The notes below the pieces were generated by a model, which was given only the letters and a program-made list of their open reading frames with translations, ran no database searches and was not told the DNA's origin. 64,000 nucleotides of DNA from Rhizobium sp. Root274 (GTDB lineage: Bacteria; Pseudomonadota; Alphaproteobacteria; Rhizobiales; Rhizobiaceae), in assembly GCF_001429245.1 (NCBI RefSeq), contig NZ_LMJE01000001.1, positions 249,186 to 313,185 of the forward strand, written 5' to 3'. A program made the position numbers and the translations under genes. Below, one piece after another: positions 26,102-36,966 of this stretch (position 1 is the stretch's first letter; every line of letters begins with the position of its first letter).

Positions 26102-28434
26102 TGGCGGTAAAAGACCGCGCGAATATCAGGAGGCTCACAGTAGCCCTGCTGACCGGTGTCGCTGTGTGCGCTTTGTCGCTCCCTGCGCCCGTCGTGCATG
26201 CACAAAGCCTGTCGGTGCCGGGTGCCGGTTCCGAAGCAATGCCTGAAGACGCGAAACTCCTCCTCGCAGCCAATGAACTGCTTTACGACCGTGACGCCGA
26301 ACGCGTCGTGGCGAGCGGTGCGGTGCAGATCAATTACAACGGCTACCAAATGGTTGCCCGTCAGGTCGTCTATGACCAGAAGACGGGCCGCGTCACGGCA
26401 GCCGGCAACATCGAACTGGTGGAGCCGACCGGCAACCGCATCTATGCGGAATCGCTAGACGTCACCGACAACTTCTCCGACGGCTTCCTTAAGTCGTTGC
26501 GTGTGGAAACGAACGACAATACTCGTCTTGTCGCCGAAAGCGCGGAGCGCGTCGGCGGCACCCAGATGATCCTGCACAAGGGCGTCTACACGGCATGCCT
26601 GCCCTGTGCGGAAAATCCCTCTCGCCCACCAATTTGGCAGGTGAAAGCTGAACGGGTTATCCAGGACGGCAAGAAGCATACGGTCAGACTGGAAAAGGCT
26701 CGCTTCGAGCTCTTCGGTCATTCGCTCGCGACGCTTCCTTTCATCGAAGTTCCCGACAATACGGTAAAGCGGAAGTCCGGCTTTTTGTTCCCGGAATTTA
26801 AGTCGGGCGAAAATGTCGGCTTCGGCATTGCTGTGCCCTACTACATCGCCATTGCGCCCGATCGTGATGCGACGGTGACTGCCACGGGCTTCACAAAGCA
26901 GGGTCTTCTGCTGGAAGGTGAGATCCGCCAGCGGTTCGAAAAGGGCGAAGCAAACTTGCGCGTCGCCGGCATCAGCCAGATGGACAGTGAAGCTTTCACT
27001 GCAAACACCAGTGACTCTGCGCAGGACGTCCGTGGACTGATTGCTTCCAAGGGCGATTTCAAGATCAACCCGCGCTGGAGCTTCGGCTGGGATGTCATGT
27101 TCCAGTCGGACAACAACTTTGCCCGTACCTATGCGATCGAAGGGCTGAACAGCTCGACGAACACCAATACGGTTTATCTGACCGGCAAGGGTGATCGGAA
27201 CTTCTTCGACATGCGCGGCTATTATTTCGACGTGCAAGACGCCGACATCAACGATACGGCCGAGAAGAAGCAGGCGACCGTTCTGCCGGTCATCGACTAC
27301 AGCTATTATGCGCCGGAACTCGTGGCTGGGGGTCAGCTTTCGGGGACCCTGAACTTCACGTCACTGTCACGCTTCTCTGAGGAAGCTGTCAACAATGATG
27401 GGGTCGCCGGAAACGATCTCTATCGCGGCCTCAAGGGCAACATGAATCGCCTGACCGGCGAGTTGGAGTGGGAACGGACCTTCGACGGCCCAGGCGGCCT
27501 GCAGATCACGCCGTTGCTGGCAGCGCGCGGCGACGTCTACGGCCTCGCGATGGACGCACCGAGTGATTACTCGGGCTACACCTCGGACGATGCTCCGACC
27601 CGTTACATGCTGACCGCTGGCGTCGAGCTGCGCTATCCGTGGCTGGTGACGATGGGCAACAGCACCCACATCATCGAGCCGATCGCCCAGATCTATGCCC
27701 GCAATAACGAGCAACTGGCCGGCGAGCTTCCCAATGAAGATGCCCAGAGCCTCGTCTTCGATGCGAGTAACCTGTTCTCGCGCAACAAGTTTTCGGGCTT
27801 CGACCGGGTCGAAGGTGGCACGCGGGCCAATGTCGGCTTGCGTTATACCGGTAGCCTCGACAACGGCATCGGGCTTCGCGCCGTCATGGGTCAGTCCTAT
27901 CATCTGGCCGGTCTGAACTCCTATGGGACCGACGACCTACTGGCCGTCGGCTCCGACTCCGGCCTCGAAACCGACGTCTCGGACTTCGTCGCTTCGGCGG
28001 GCATCGAGCTGCCGATGGGCCTGTCGCTCAGCACCGGTGTGCGGCTGGACGAGAAGACCCTGGCGCTTCGGCGGACGGACTTGAATGCGACCTATGCGAA
28101 CGACCGTCTCTCGACGAGCGTTACTTTCTCCCAGGTTGCTGCGCGCCCCGAATACAGCTTCGACGACAATAACCAGACGATCGCGTCCAGCTCCACGATC
28201 AAGCTGAACCAGTCTTGGTCGGTCTTCGGTTCGGTCAACTACGATATCGACTCGAATGCCTTCAACCGGCGCAGCGTCGGGATCTCGTATGCCGACGAAT
28301 GCACGACGCTCTCGCTCTTCTACTCGGACAAGACCGACCCGGACGACGAGACTGCGAACGACTGGACGATCGGCGGCAGGCTGGTGTTCCGCACACTCGG
28401 CGAAGTGAAGCTCAGCGACATCTCGTCCAACTGA
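26101..28434 (+). CDS. lptD: LPS-assembly protein LptD
   Basis: The product is 777 aa from a GTG. A signal peptide (to about residue 34, VVHA) is followed by an LptA/OstA-like beta-jellyroll (LLAANELLYDRDAERVVASGAVQI and repeats) and then a large C-terminal barrel domain. Cysteines occur at about 165 and 168 (TACLPCAE) and about 735 (ADECTTL), compatible with the N- to C-terminal disulfides of LptD. It inserts LPS in the outer leaflet of the outer membrane with LptE. It is the third gene of an overlapping lptF-lptG-lptD operon. Confidence 0.95.
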   Translation: MAVKDRANIRRLTVALLTGVAVCALSLPAPVVHAQSLSVPGAGSEAMPEDAKLLLAANELLYDRDAERVVASGAVQINYNGYQMVARQVVYDQKTGRVTAAGNIELVEPTGNRIYAESLDVTDNFSDGFLKSLRVETNDNTRLVAESAERVGGTQMILHKGVYTACLPCAENPSRPPIWQVKAERVIQDGKKHTVRLEKARFELFGHSLATLPFIEVPDNTVKRKSGFLFPEFKSGENVGFGIAVPYYIAIAPDRDATVTATGFTKQGLLLEGEIRQRFEKGEANLRVAGISQMDSEAFTANTSDSAQDVRGLIASKGDFKINPRWSFGWDVMFQSDNNFARTYAIEGLNSSTNTNTVYLTGKGDRNFFDMRGYYFDVQDADINDTAEKKQATVLPVIDYSYYAPELVAGGQLSGTLNFTSLSRFSEEAVNNDGVAGNDLYRGLKGNMNRLTGELEWERTFDGPGGLQITPLLAARGDVYGLAMDAPSDYSGYTSDDAPTRYMLTAGVELRYPWLVTMGNSTHIIEPIAQIYARNNEQLAGELPNEDAQSLVFDASNLFSRNKFSGFDRVEGGTRANVGLRYTGSLDNGIGLRAVMGQSYHLAGLNSYGTDDLLAVGSDSGLETDVSDFVASAGIELPMGLSLSTGVRLDEKTLALRRTDLNATYANDRLSTSVTFSQVAARPEYSFDDNNQTIASSSTIKLNQSWSVFGSVNYDIDSNAFNRRSVGISYADECTTLSLFYSDKTDPDDETANDWTIGGRLVFRTLGEVKLSDISSN

Positions 28435-28464
28435 GATTCCCCGGGTCGCACAGAGTCATTGTTT

Positions 28465-28494
28465 TGCCGTATGGATTGTACAAACCATGCGGCA
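28465..28494 (+). other. hairpin between lptD and surA-like gene
   Basis: Arms TGCCGTATGG (28465-28474) and CCATGCGGCA (28485-28494) pair with one G-U/mismatch position around a 10-nt loop that itself contains TTGTACAA. It is followed by GTTTAAG instead of a U-run, so it looks like an mRNA processing or stability element more than a terminator. Confidence 0.4.
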
Positions 28495-28558
28495 GTTTAA
28501 GATCCGTATGATGAAGAACGTCCGGCAAATTCTTGTTTGTCCGGAGAAAGGATGTGAG

Positions 28559-29506
28559 ATGGCTCAAGCGAAAAACGGCATCAGCCTTTTGGTCGCCGGC
28601 GTCATTGCCTTGTCGCTCAGCGTTTCCCCGGCGCCCCTTGGCAGCCAGGCCATGGCTGCGACCTCGGTTGTCGCGGTGGTCAACAAGACCGCGATCACGA
28701 GTGGAGACCTGGCCCATCGCGTGGCCTTCCTGCGCCTGCAGCGCAAGACCGGCAATCTGCAGAAGATCGCCAAGGAAGAACTGGTCGACGAAGTGCTGAA
28801 GCGCGATGAAATCGCCCGCGTCGGCATGTCGGTAAGCACGGCGGATGTCGATGCGTCCTTCGCCCGCTTTGCCGCATCCAACAAGATGTCGGTCGAGCAG
28901 CTCAACACGATCCTTGACCGTGCAGGCGTCACCGCCGCGCATTTCAAAGCCTTCATCGCGGTATCGATGAGCTGGCCACGGCTGGTGAATGCTCGTTATG
29001 GAGCAGGCGCCGGCAGCAAGCTCTCGAACCAGGACCTCGTCACGCGCCTGCTCGAAAACAAGCAGAAGCCTGTCACCACCGAATACATGCTGAAGCAGGT
29101 GATCTTCGTCGTTCCCGCGTCGAAGAAGGGCATTGTCGGCAAGCGCAAGGCGGAGGCTGAAAAGTCCCGCGCGTCTTTCCCGGGCTGCGATCAGGCGATG
29201 CAGTTTGCCAAGAATTATCTCGACGTGTCGATCCGCAATCTGGGCCGGGTGCTCGAGCCGGAACTGCCGCCCGAATGGAAGCCGCTCATCGAAAAGGCGA
29301 ACGGCGGAACGACGGCGACCCGCGTCACCGAGCGTGGGGTGGAATATCTCGCGATTTGCAACCAGCGCCAGGTCTCGGACGACGTTGCCGCAGAAATCGT
29401 GTTCCGCGCCGAGGATATCGGCAAGGAAAAGAAGGACGGCGAAAACCCGAATGCCGCCAAGTATCTGGAAGATCTCCGCTCCAAGGCGCAGATCGTGATG
29501 CAATAA
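28559..29506 (+). CDS. SurA-like periplasmic chaperone with degenerate parvulin region
   Basis: The product is 315 aa from the ATG at 28559 with GGAGAAAGG upstream. A signal peptide runs to about residue 34 (QAMAATS). Then comes a SurA N-terminal-type segment ([41 protein letters not shown]). The C-terminal 120 residues follow the outline of a parvulin domain ([28 protein letters not shown]) but lack a clear active-site set, so peptidyl-prolyl isomerase activity is doubtful. By position after lptD it should help fold outer-membrane proteins, as in the lptD-surA-pdxA-rsmA order of proteobacteria. Confidence 0.85.
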   Translation: MAQAKNGISLLVAGVIALSLSVSPAPLGSQAMAATSVVAVVNKTAITSGDLAHRVAFLRLQRKTGNLQKIAKEELVDEVLKRDEIARVGMSVSTADVDASFARFAASNKMSVEQLNTILDRAGVTAAHFKAFIAVSMSWPRLVNARYGAGAGSKLSNQDLVTRLLENKQKPVTTEYMLKQVIFVVPASKKGIVGKRKAEAEKSRASFPGCDQAMQFAKNYLDVSIRNLGRVLEPELPPEWKPLIEKANGGTTATRVTERGVEYLAICNQRQVSDDVAAEIVFRAEDIGKEKKDGENPNAAKYLEDLRSKAQIVMQ

Positions 29507-29523
29507 CGGCGGAAGGCCGAGAG

Positions 29524-30546
29524 ATGACCGACGGCGTTCTTCCGCTTGCGCTCAGCCAGGGCGATCCCGCGGGTATCGGGCCCGACATTGCCCTTCAGGC
29601 TTTCGCGCAGCGGACGGTGTTGGGACTGCCGGCTTTTCTCTACATCGGCGATCCCGAGGTGCTGAAAGTCCGGGCACGCCTGCTCGACCTTGACGTCGCG
29701 ATGGCGGAGACAGACGCAGAAGGCGCAGCAGCGCTCTTTGCGACCAAGCTTCCGGTCCTGCCCATTGCCACCGGCACAGACGTGCTTGCGGGCAAACCCC
29801 ATGTCGCCAATGCGCGCGGCACGATCTCTGCAATCGAGACGGCCGTTGCGCTGACCCTTGCAGGGCGAACACGTGCGGTCGTCACCAATCCCATCGCCAA
29901 GTCCGTGCTTTACGAAGCCGGCTTCGGCTTTCCGGGCCACACAGAGTTTCTCGCAGATCTCGCTCAACGGACAACCGGCCAGGCAGTCACGCCGGTGATG
30001 ATGCTGGCCGGGCCAAAGCTCCGCGCGGTTCCGGTCACCATTCACATTCCAATCAAGGATGTGCCAGGTGCCCTCACGGAATACCTCATCGTCGAAACCT
30101 GCCGGATCGTGGCGAACGATCTCAGCCGCCGCTTGGGCTTGTCCAGTCCGCGTCTGGCCGTTGCCGGGCTCAATCCGCATGCGGGTGAAGAGGGGGCGAT
30201 CGGGCTTGAAGACCAGGATGTCATCCTGCCTGCCATTCGCCGCCTGCGCGACGAGGGCATTGATGCCTTTGGCCCACTGCCAGCCGACACCATGTTCCAC
30301 GACGAAGCGCGCGGGCGCTATGACGTTGCGATCTGCATGTATCATGACCAGGCCCTGATCCCGGCGAAAGCACTCGGCTTCGACGACAGCGTGAATGTCA
30401 CGTTGGGCCTTCCCTTTATCCGCACCTCGCCCGACCACGGCACGGCTTTTGGGCTTGCTGGTACCGGGCTTGCGCGCGAGCAGAGCCTTGTTGCGGCGCT
30501 CCGCATGGCAGATGCCATGAGCCATTCTTCGAAAGATACCGCCTGA
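29524..30546 (+). CDS. pdxA: 4-hydroxythreonine-4-phosphate dehydrogenase
   Basis: The product is 340 aa. It begins with [15 protein letters not shown], the typical PdxA N-terminus, and contains [30 protein letters not shown] and [12 protein letters not shown], covering the metal and substrate sites. It oxidises 4-phosphohydroxy-threonine in pyridoxal phosphate synthesis in the cytoplasm. It starts 17 nt after the surA-like gene, and its TGA overlaps the rsmA start. Confidence 0.96.
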   Translation: MTDGVLPLALSQGDPAGIGPDIALQAFAQRTVLGLPAFLYIGDPEVLKVRARLLDLDVAMAETDAEGAAALFATKLPVLPIATGTDVLAGKPHVANARGTISAIETAVALTLAGRTRAVVTNPIAKSVLYEAGFGFPGHTEFLADLAQRTTGQAVTPVMMLAGPKLRAVPVTIHIPIKDVPGALTEYLIVETCRIVANDLSRRLGLSSPRLAVAGLNPHAGEEGAIGLEDQDVILPAIRRLRDEGIDAFGPLPADTMFHDEARGRYDVAICMYHDQALIPAKALGFDDSVNVTLGLPFIRTSPDHGTAFGLAGTGLAREQSLVAALRMADAMSHSSKDTA

Positions 30547-31373
30547 TGGCCGCACTCGACGGACTGCCGCCCCTCAGGGACGTGATTGCGCGCCATGGGC
30601 TTGATGCGAAGAAATCGCTTGGTCAGAATTTTATCCTCGACCTCAATCTGACCCAGAAAGTGGCTCGGACTGCGGGTTCACTTGAAGGGGCAACCGTGTT
30701 CGAGATCGGCCCTGGCCCCGGCGGCCTGACGCGCGCGATCCTGGCGCTCGGTGCGGCCAAGGTGATCGCGGTCGAGCGCGATGCGCGGTGCCTCGCGGCC
30801 TTGGCGGAGATCCAGGCCCATTATCCCGGTCGGCTTGAGGTCATCGAAGGCGATGCGCTGAAGACGGATTTCGAGGCGCTGGCAGACGGCAAGCCTGTCA
30901 AGATCATTGCCAACCTCCCCTACAATGTCGGCACCCAATTGCTTGTCAACTGGCTCTTGCCGCGCCAGTGGCCGCCCTTCTGGTCGTCGCTGACGCTGAT
31001 GTTCCAGAAGGAGGTCGGTCAGCGGATCGTGGCCGGGGAGGACGACAATCATTACGGTCGTCTCGGTGTGCTCTGCGGTTGGCGCACGCAAGCGCATATG
31101 GCGTTCGACATCCCGCCCCAGGCATTCACCCCACCGCCCAAGGTGACCTCTACCGTCGTTCATCTGGAGCCGCGCCCGACACCCCTGCCCTGCGATCCCG
31201 CCAAGCTGGAACGCGTGACGACCGCAGCCTTCGGCCAGCGACGCAAGATGCTGCGGCAGAGCGTCAAGTCCATTGGCGGCGAGGCTCTTCTTGCCCGTGC
31301 GGAGATCGATCCGCAACGCCGCGCTGAGACGCTGAGCGTGGAGGAATTCTGCCGGCTCGCCAACCTTCTTTAA
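30546..31373 (+). CDS. rsmA: 16S rRNA (adenine1518/1519-N6)-dimethyltransferase
   Basis: The product is 275 aa (KsgA family). It has the N-terminal [11 protein letters not shown] motif, AdoMet motif [12 protein letters not shown] and motif [10 protein letters not shown]. It dimethylates two adjacent adenines near the 3' end of 16S rRNA as a late 30S assembly step. It overlaps pdxA by one base (TGATG). The next gene, a chemoreceptor, is convergent with only 8 bases between the stops. Confidence 0.97.
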   Translation: MAALDGLPPLRDVIARHGLDAKKSLGQNFILDLNLTQKVARTAGSLEGATVFEIGPGPGGLTRAILALGAAKVIAVERDARCLAALAEIQAHYPGRLEVIEGDALKTDFEALADGKPVKIIANLPYNVGTQLLVNWLLPRQWPPFWSSLTLMFQKEVGQRIVAGEDDNHYGRLGVLCGWRTQAHMAFDIPPQAFTPPPKVTSTVVHLEPRPTPLPCDPAKLERVTTAAFGQRRKMLRQSVKSIGGEALLARAEIDPQRRAETLSVEEFCRLANLL

Positions 31374-31381
31374 GTAGAGCC

Positions 31382-33574
31382 CTATGCCGCGTGCCGACCG
31401 GATGATGGGGCTTCATTCTCATGCGGCAATCGGAACATGGCAATCTGCGCATTCAGGCGATCAGCTTCCGTCGCGACGCTTGAGGTCGCCGCACTCGCCT
31501 CTTCCACCATCGCCGCATTCTGTTGCGTCACCTGATCCATCTGGCTCACCGCCTGACTGATCTCCTCCAGCGCCGCCTTCTGCTCATGCGCGGAGGAGAC
31601 GATGGCGGTCACCCGCTCGTTGATCTTCTGGACGAAGTCTTCGATCCCCCGCAAGGTTTCGCCTGTCTCATGCACGAGGCGAACGCCTGCTGCTACTTCC
31701 TGGGTCGAGCGGGAAATCAGCGCCTTGATTTCACGGGCGGCGGTGGCCGAACGTTGCGCAAGCTCGCGGACCTCCTGGGCGACCACGGCAAAGCCACGGC
31801 CGCTTTCGCCGGCACGGGCCGCTTCGACACCCGCATTGAGGGCCAGAAGATTGGTCTGGAACGCGATCTCATCGATCACGCCGATGATCTGCCCGATCTG
31901 GCCGGATGACTGTTCGATATGGTTCATGGCCGTCACGGTTTCGCCAACCACCGAGCCGGAATGTTGGGCCGTATGGGTTGCCTCCTTCACAAGGCTGCCC
32001 GCTTCGTCGGCACGCTTGGCGGCGCTGCCCAGCGCTGAGGTGATCTCGTTGATCGAGGCTGCTGCTTCTTCAAGGGCTGCGGCCTGACGCTCGGTGCGGC
32101 GGGCGAGATCGTCGGTTGCGATCTGTAGTTCGTGCGAGCCGCCATGGAGGTGACCCGTGCTCTCGCGGATGGTCGCCATGATCCCGCAGAGCCGGTCCAT
32201 GGAGCCGTTGAAGTTGGTGCGCAGGGCATCCAGCGTGTCGGCAAAGGGCGACTGGAGACGGAAGCCGATCTCGCCGGTCGAGAGCGCATCCAACCCCTGG
32301 CCGAGTTGCTCGACGGCAAAGGCGATTTCGGCTGCCCGGGCGGCGCGCTCCTGTTCCGCGGCCTTTTCCGCCTGACGCTTGATCCGCTCGGCCTCCTCCT
32401 GTTCCGCGATCTCCTTCAACATGCGCTCCTTGGCCAGCGCGATATAGCGGCTCACGGCGGAGCCCATCTGACCAATCTCATCCTTGCTGTCGGACTGGAT
32501 GAGATCCACTTCGATCTCGCCGGCTGCCAGCCGGTGCATGGTGGCCGTGAGACGACGAAGGGGGCGCACCACTGTCAACGACAAGGACACAGCGAGGAAG
32601 AAGGCCAGCGTCAACACACTGCCGGTGATGCCACCCACCTTCAGCAGATGGTGGTACTCGCCATCGGCGATCGACTGGCTGTCGGCAATGATCGCTGCCA
32701 GCGTCTCGTTTTCCAGTTCCTTCAGCCGCTCTATGCGTTTGGCGGAACGCTCAAGCCATTCCTGATCGTCAAAGCCTGTCAGATCCGCGGCCAGTCCCGC
32801 CTTCATCATGGCCGCGCGGATCTTTTCGACTGCTTCGGCATCCGGTGTATGAAGGGATGCCGCATAACGCTCGCGGTCATCCTCGGGAACGAGATCCAGA
32901 TACTGGCTGATGAGCGACATCTGAGAGCCGAACATGCCGATGAAGTCGAGGTAGTGCGCCTCGTTGAACTTGCCCTCGGCAATGAAGCTGTGGCCCAGAT
33001 TGCGCTCCTGTCCGGCAACTTCCTTGGCGTTCATCAGCAGGCTGTACGCCATCATCTTGCCAACGACGCCCCGCGCGCCAGCATCCAGCGAGAATTCCTG
33101 CGAGATGTTCATCAGATTTCGGACAAGGTCCGTGTAGTAGGTAAAGGCTTCGGTCTGAGAGATCCCGAGCGCATCGATCTTGGAGCGGACGGTGGTGAGA
33201 TCGGCCAGCGCCTGTTCAAGCGTCTGCTCGTGGCGCGTCAACGTTGGATCGCCTTCTGCCCTTATGTCCGCTCTGATGCGGGCAACGAGTTGCAGATTGC
33301 TATCAACGGCGGCACGGGCACTTGTCAGTTCCGTGCGATGCCGCACCCCTTTCGTAGCAAGAAGCCCCACCGCCTCGGCACGCTCGGACTGCAGAACATG
33401 AACCAGGTCACCGATGATGCCGAGATCCCTGCTGACGACACCGAGCTCGCGGGCATTGATGTAGGCGACATAGGTGGTGTTGATCTCGACATAGGCCAGA
33501 CCTGCGAGTGCGAGCAGGGGAATGGCGAGGGCAAATGCAAGACGCCAGGTTACCGAGATGTCGGTCAAGCGCAT
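31382..33574 (-). CDS. methyl-accepting chemotaxis protein with NIT-type sensor domain
   Basis: The product is 730 aa from the ATG at 33574, 6 nt after GGAG. One transmembrane helix (residues 12-29) precedes a large helical periplasmic domain with the NIT (nitrate/nitrite-sensing-like) pattern [20 protein letters not shown] and [19 protein letters not shown]. The second helix near residue 315, a HAMP domain, and the MCP signalling domain follow, with the conserved tip segment [19 protein letters not shown]. The C-terminus has no clear CheR pentapeptide. It should sense a small ligand outside the inner membrane; nitrate is only suggested by the domain name. Confidence 0.92.
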   Translation of the reverse strand: MRLTDISVTWRLAFALAIPLLALAGLAYVEINTTYVAYINARELGVVSRDLGIIGDLVHVLQSERAEAVGLLATKGVRHRTELTSARAAVDSNLQLVARIRADIRAEGDPTLTRHEQTLEQALADLTTVRSKIDALGISQTEAFTYYTDLVRNLMNISQEFSLDAGARGVVGKMMAYSLLMNAKEVAGQERNLGHSFIAEGKFNEAHYLDFIGMFGSQMSLISQYLDLVPEDDRERYAASLHTPDAEAVEKIRAAMMKAGLAADLTGFDDQEWLERSAKRIERLKELENETLAAIIADSQSIADGEYHHLLKVGGITGSVLTLAFFLAVSLSLTVVRPLRRLTATMHRLAAGEIEVDLIQSDSKDEIGQMGSAVSRYIALAKERMLKEIAEQEEAERIKRQAEKAAEQERAARAAEIAFAVEQLGQGLDALSTGEIGFRLQSPFADTLDALRTNFNGSMDRLCGIMATIRESTGHLHGGSHELQIATDDLARRTERQAAALEEAAASINEITSALGSAAKRADEAGSLVKEATHTAQHSGSVVGETVTAMNHIEQSSGQIGQIIGVIDEIAFQTNLLALNAGVEAARAGESGRGFAVVAQEVRELAQRSATAAREIKALISRSTQEVAAGVRLVHETGETLRGIEDFVQKINERVTAIVSSAHEQKAALEEISQAVSQMDQVTQQNAAMVEEASAATSSVATEADRLNAQIAMFRLPHENEAPSSGRHAA

Positions 33575-33698
33575 TTCGATCTCCAGATCATCCGACGCGG
33601 GCCGAGAGGGCACGCAACTTTAACGGCAAACAAGGATGAACCTGAAGTAGTTAAATATTAGCTTCAAATAACGTACGGAACTTAGTTATCTGAGACTT

Positions 33699-34631
33699 TC
33701 ACCGCTCTGCAGCGACGTGTTCAGAGGCCGTCGTTATCACCGTCGCCTCATCCTGCAGCCAGCTGCCGAGTTGCGCTGCCGCACGGTCCCCGGCTGTGCC
33801 CAGCAACCAATAGCCACGGTCCGGCACATCTACGGCTTCACCGCTTACGACCAGCAGACCGGCCTCCAACAGCTGGTCGACAATGCCGAGCCAGCCGAGT
33901 GCAATCCCCTGTCCTCCGAGGGCAGCCTGAACCACCATGGCATAGGTGTTGAAGCGCAGGTCCCCGGTCGGCTGTTCGCTTCCTGCCGGCAGGCCAGCGG
34001 TTGCGGCATAGGATCGCCAGTCCAGCCAGGGCGAGCCCGCTTCGGCTTCCAGGTGAATGCGCGGCGCATCCCTGCCTAGGTCGGCGAGGTCAGACCGCTC
34101 CAGACGGTCGCGCAGCGCGGGCGCACAGACCGGCACGACCCGTTCAGGCATGAGCAGGACAGCCTCTTCGCCGACATCGGCCCGCGCGCCGAAGGCCACG
34201 GCCAGATCCGCCTGCTCCCGCCAGTTTTGCGTCAGGCGCTGAGCGGCGACGATCTGCAGGTCGATCTCTGGATACTGCCTTCGAAAACCCGGCATGCGTG
34301 GAATGAGCCAAAGGCTGGAAAAGGCGTAGTCTGTCGCCAGACGAATGACGGGGCGGCGACGGGCATGTCGGATGTCGCGCTGAAGGGCATCGACCTCTTG
34401 GACCGTGCGCTCGGCGATCACCAGCAGCCGCCGCCCCTCCTCCGTCAGCCTGACACCCCTGTGCAGACGCGTGAGGAGAGGCACGCCTAAGCGCTGTTCG
34501 AGCAGCCGCATCTGGTAGCTGACCGCTGGCTGGGTCAGCCCCAGGCCCTCGGCCGCCGCAGAGAGCGAACCGCGTCTGGCGATCTCAACGAGCAGCCGCA
34601 TCCAGCCCAGATCGACAGAGCCGTCAGACAT
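33699..34631 (-). CDS. LysR-family regulator, divergent from choline-sulfatase
   Basis: The product is 310 aa. The N-terminal winged helix-turn-helix reads MRLLVEIARRGSLSAAAEGLGLTQPAVSYQMRLLEQRLG in family style, followed by a substrate-binding domain. The ATG at 34631 is used; a TTG one codon earlier is also possible. It is divergent from the betC gene with 98 bp between starts, the classical LysR arrangement, so choline sulfate (or choline) is the likely effector. Confidence 0.9.
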   Translation of the reverse strand: MSDGSVDLGWMRLLVEIARRGSLSAAAEGLGLTQPAVSYQMRLLEQRLGVPLLTRLHRGVRLTEEGRRLLVIAERTVQEVDALQRDIRHARRRPVIRLATDYAFSSLWLIPRMPGFRRQYPEIDLQIVAAQRLTQNWREQADLAVAFGARADVGEEAVLLMPERVVPVCAPALRDRLERSDLADLGRDAPRIHLEAEAGSPWLDWRSYAATAGLPAGSEQPTGDLRFNTYAMVVQAALGGQGIALGWLGIVDQLLEAGLLVVSGEAVDVPDRGYWLLGTAGDRAAAQLGSWLQDEATVITTASEHVAAER

Positions 34632-34729
34632 CAAATTCTTTTATGGCACACATCAAAAAACTCCGGCTACACAGCATCTAACGGTCGTTCTTCAATCATC
34701 ATAGACAATAGCAGACCAGAGGGAAATCC

Positions 34730-36247
34730 ATGGCAGCGCGACCCAATATCCTGATCCTGATGGTGGACCAGTTCAATGGCACCTTCTTCCCTGATGGGCC
34801 GGCGGATTTCCTGCACGCGCCGCATCTGAAAGCGCTTGCCGAGCGCTCCGTGCGCTTCGCCAATGCCTATACCGCCAGCCCGCTTTGCGCGCCGGCCCGC
34901 GCCTCTTTCATGTCTGGCCAGTTGCCGAGCCGCACGCGCGTCTACGACAATGCCGCCGAATTCGCCTCTGATATCCCGACCTTTGCCCACCATTTGCGCG
35001 CCGCCGGCTATCAGACCAGCCTTTCGGGCAAGATGCATTTCGTCGGGCCGGACCAGTTGCACGGTTTCGAGGAGCGGCTGACCACCGACATCTACCCCGC
35101 AGATTTCGGCTGGACGCCGGACTACCGCAAACCCGGCGAGCGCATCGACTGGTGGTATCACAATCTGGGCTCGGTCACCGGGGCCGGTGTCGCCGAGATC
35201 ACCAATCAGATGGAGTATGACGACGAGGTGGCCTTCAATGCGACCCGTCGGCTCTACGACCTGTCACGGGGCCATGACGACCGGCCGTGGTGCCTGACGG
35301 TGAGTTTCACCCATCCGCATGACCCTTATGTGGCGCGGCGCAAATACTGGGATCTCTATGAAGACTGCCCGGCGCTCGATCCGACGGTGCCGGCCATTCC
35401 CTATGATGAGCAGGACAGCCACTCGCAGCGCCTGATGGACGCCTGTGACCACACCGCCTTCGACATCACAGATGAACAAATCCGCCGGGCACGGCGCGGT
35501 TATTTCGCCAACATCTCCTATGTCGATGACAAAATCGGCGAGATCCTCGATGTGCTGGAACGGACGCGGATGGCCGACAACACGGTCATCCTCTTCGTCT
35601 CCGACCATGGTGACATGCTGGGCGAGCGGGGTCTGTGGTTCAAGATGAATTTCTTCGAGGGTTCTGGCCGGGTACCGCTGATAATTTCGGTCCCAGGCCT
35701 TGAGGGACGGCTGGTAACAACCCCTGTCTCGACACTCGATGTCACGCCGACGGTTGCTGGCCTTGCCGGCCTCGATATCTCAACCCTTGCTCCCTGGACC
35801 GACGGCGAAGACCTGATGCCGCTTGCAAAGGGTACCGGCGGTCGGGGGCTCGTGCCGATGGAATATGCGGCCGAGGGCACGGTCAGCCCGATGGTCGGTT
35901 TGCGCGATGCCCGCTACAAGCTGACGCTCTGCCAGGCCGACGCGCCGATCCTGGTCGATCTGGAGGCAGACCCGTACGAACTTGAAAACCTGGTCGACGA
36001 GCCTGCCGCCGAAACAGTGTTCAACCGGCTTGCCGAAGAGGCGCGGACGCGCTGGGATCTCGCCAAGTTCGATGCGGCCGTACGCGAAAGCCAGGCGCGG
36101 CGGCACGTGGTCTATCAGGCCCTGCGTAATGGCGCCTATTTCCCCTGGGATTACCAGCCGCTGCAGAAGGCGTCGGAACGCTATATGCGCAACCATATGG
36201 ATCTCAACATCCTGGAAGAGAGCCAGCGTTTTCCACGGGGTGAGTGA
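34730..36247 (+). CDS. betC: choline-sulfatase
   Basis: The product is 505 aa. The type I sulfatase signature C-x-P-x-R is present as CAPAR (Cys53), whose Cys is converted to formylglycine; RPNILILMVDQF gives the first metal ligands and VSDHGDMLGERG the second set. The C-terminal QPLQKASERYMRNHMDLN matches choline-sulfatases. It hydrolyses choline-O-sulfate to choline and sulfate in the cytoplasm, feeding glycine betaine synthesis or sulfur supply. It is usually with betBA and betI in rhizobia, but here only its LysR regulator is adjacent. Confidence 0.92.
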   Translation: MAARPNILILMVDQFNGTFFPDGPADFLHAPHLKALAERSVRFANAYTASPLCAPARASFMSGQLPSRTRVYDNAAEFASDIPTFAHHLRAAGYQTSLSGKMHFVGPDQLHGFEERLTTDIYPADFGWTPDYRKPGERIDWWYHNLGSVTGAGVAEITNQMEYDDEVAFNATRRLYDLSRGHDDRPWCLTVSFTHPHDPYVARRKYWDLYEDCPALDPTVPAIPYDEQDSHSQRLMDACDHTAFDITDEQIRRARRGYFANISYVDDKIGEILDVLERTRMADNTVILFVSDHGDMLGERGLWFKMNFFEGSGRVPLIISVPGLEGRLVTTPVSTLDVTPTVAGLAGLDISTLAPWTDGEDLMPLAKGTGGRGLVPMEYAAEGTVSPMVGLRDARYKLTLCQADAPILVDLEADPYELENLVDEPAAETVFNRLAEEARTRWDLAKFDAAVRESQARRHVVYQALRNGAYFPWDYQPLQKASERYMRNHMDLNILEESQRFPRGE

Positions 36248-36262
36248 TCGCGTAAAATGAAG

Positions 36263-36294
36263 AAGGGCGGCCGAGGTGATCGCGCCGCCCTTAT
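36263..36294. terminator. terminator between betC and gmk
   Basis: AAGGGCGGC (36263-36271) pairs with GCCGCCCTT (36284-36292), followed by TTATTCC on the plus strand. It lies between convergent genes and may serve both. Confidence 0.65.
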
Positions 36295-36318
36295 TCCTTG
36301 TCCAACTGAGAGCGCCGA

Positions 36319-36963
<645 letters not shown>

Positions 36964-36966
36964 GGA

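Noticed and set aside
32132..33661. 509-codon plus-strand open frame over the NIT chemoreceptor
   Set aside because: It is antisense to a gene with a conserved MCP signalling domain and has no motif of its own.
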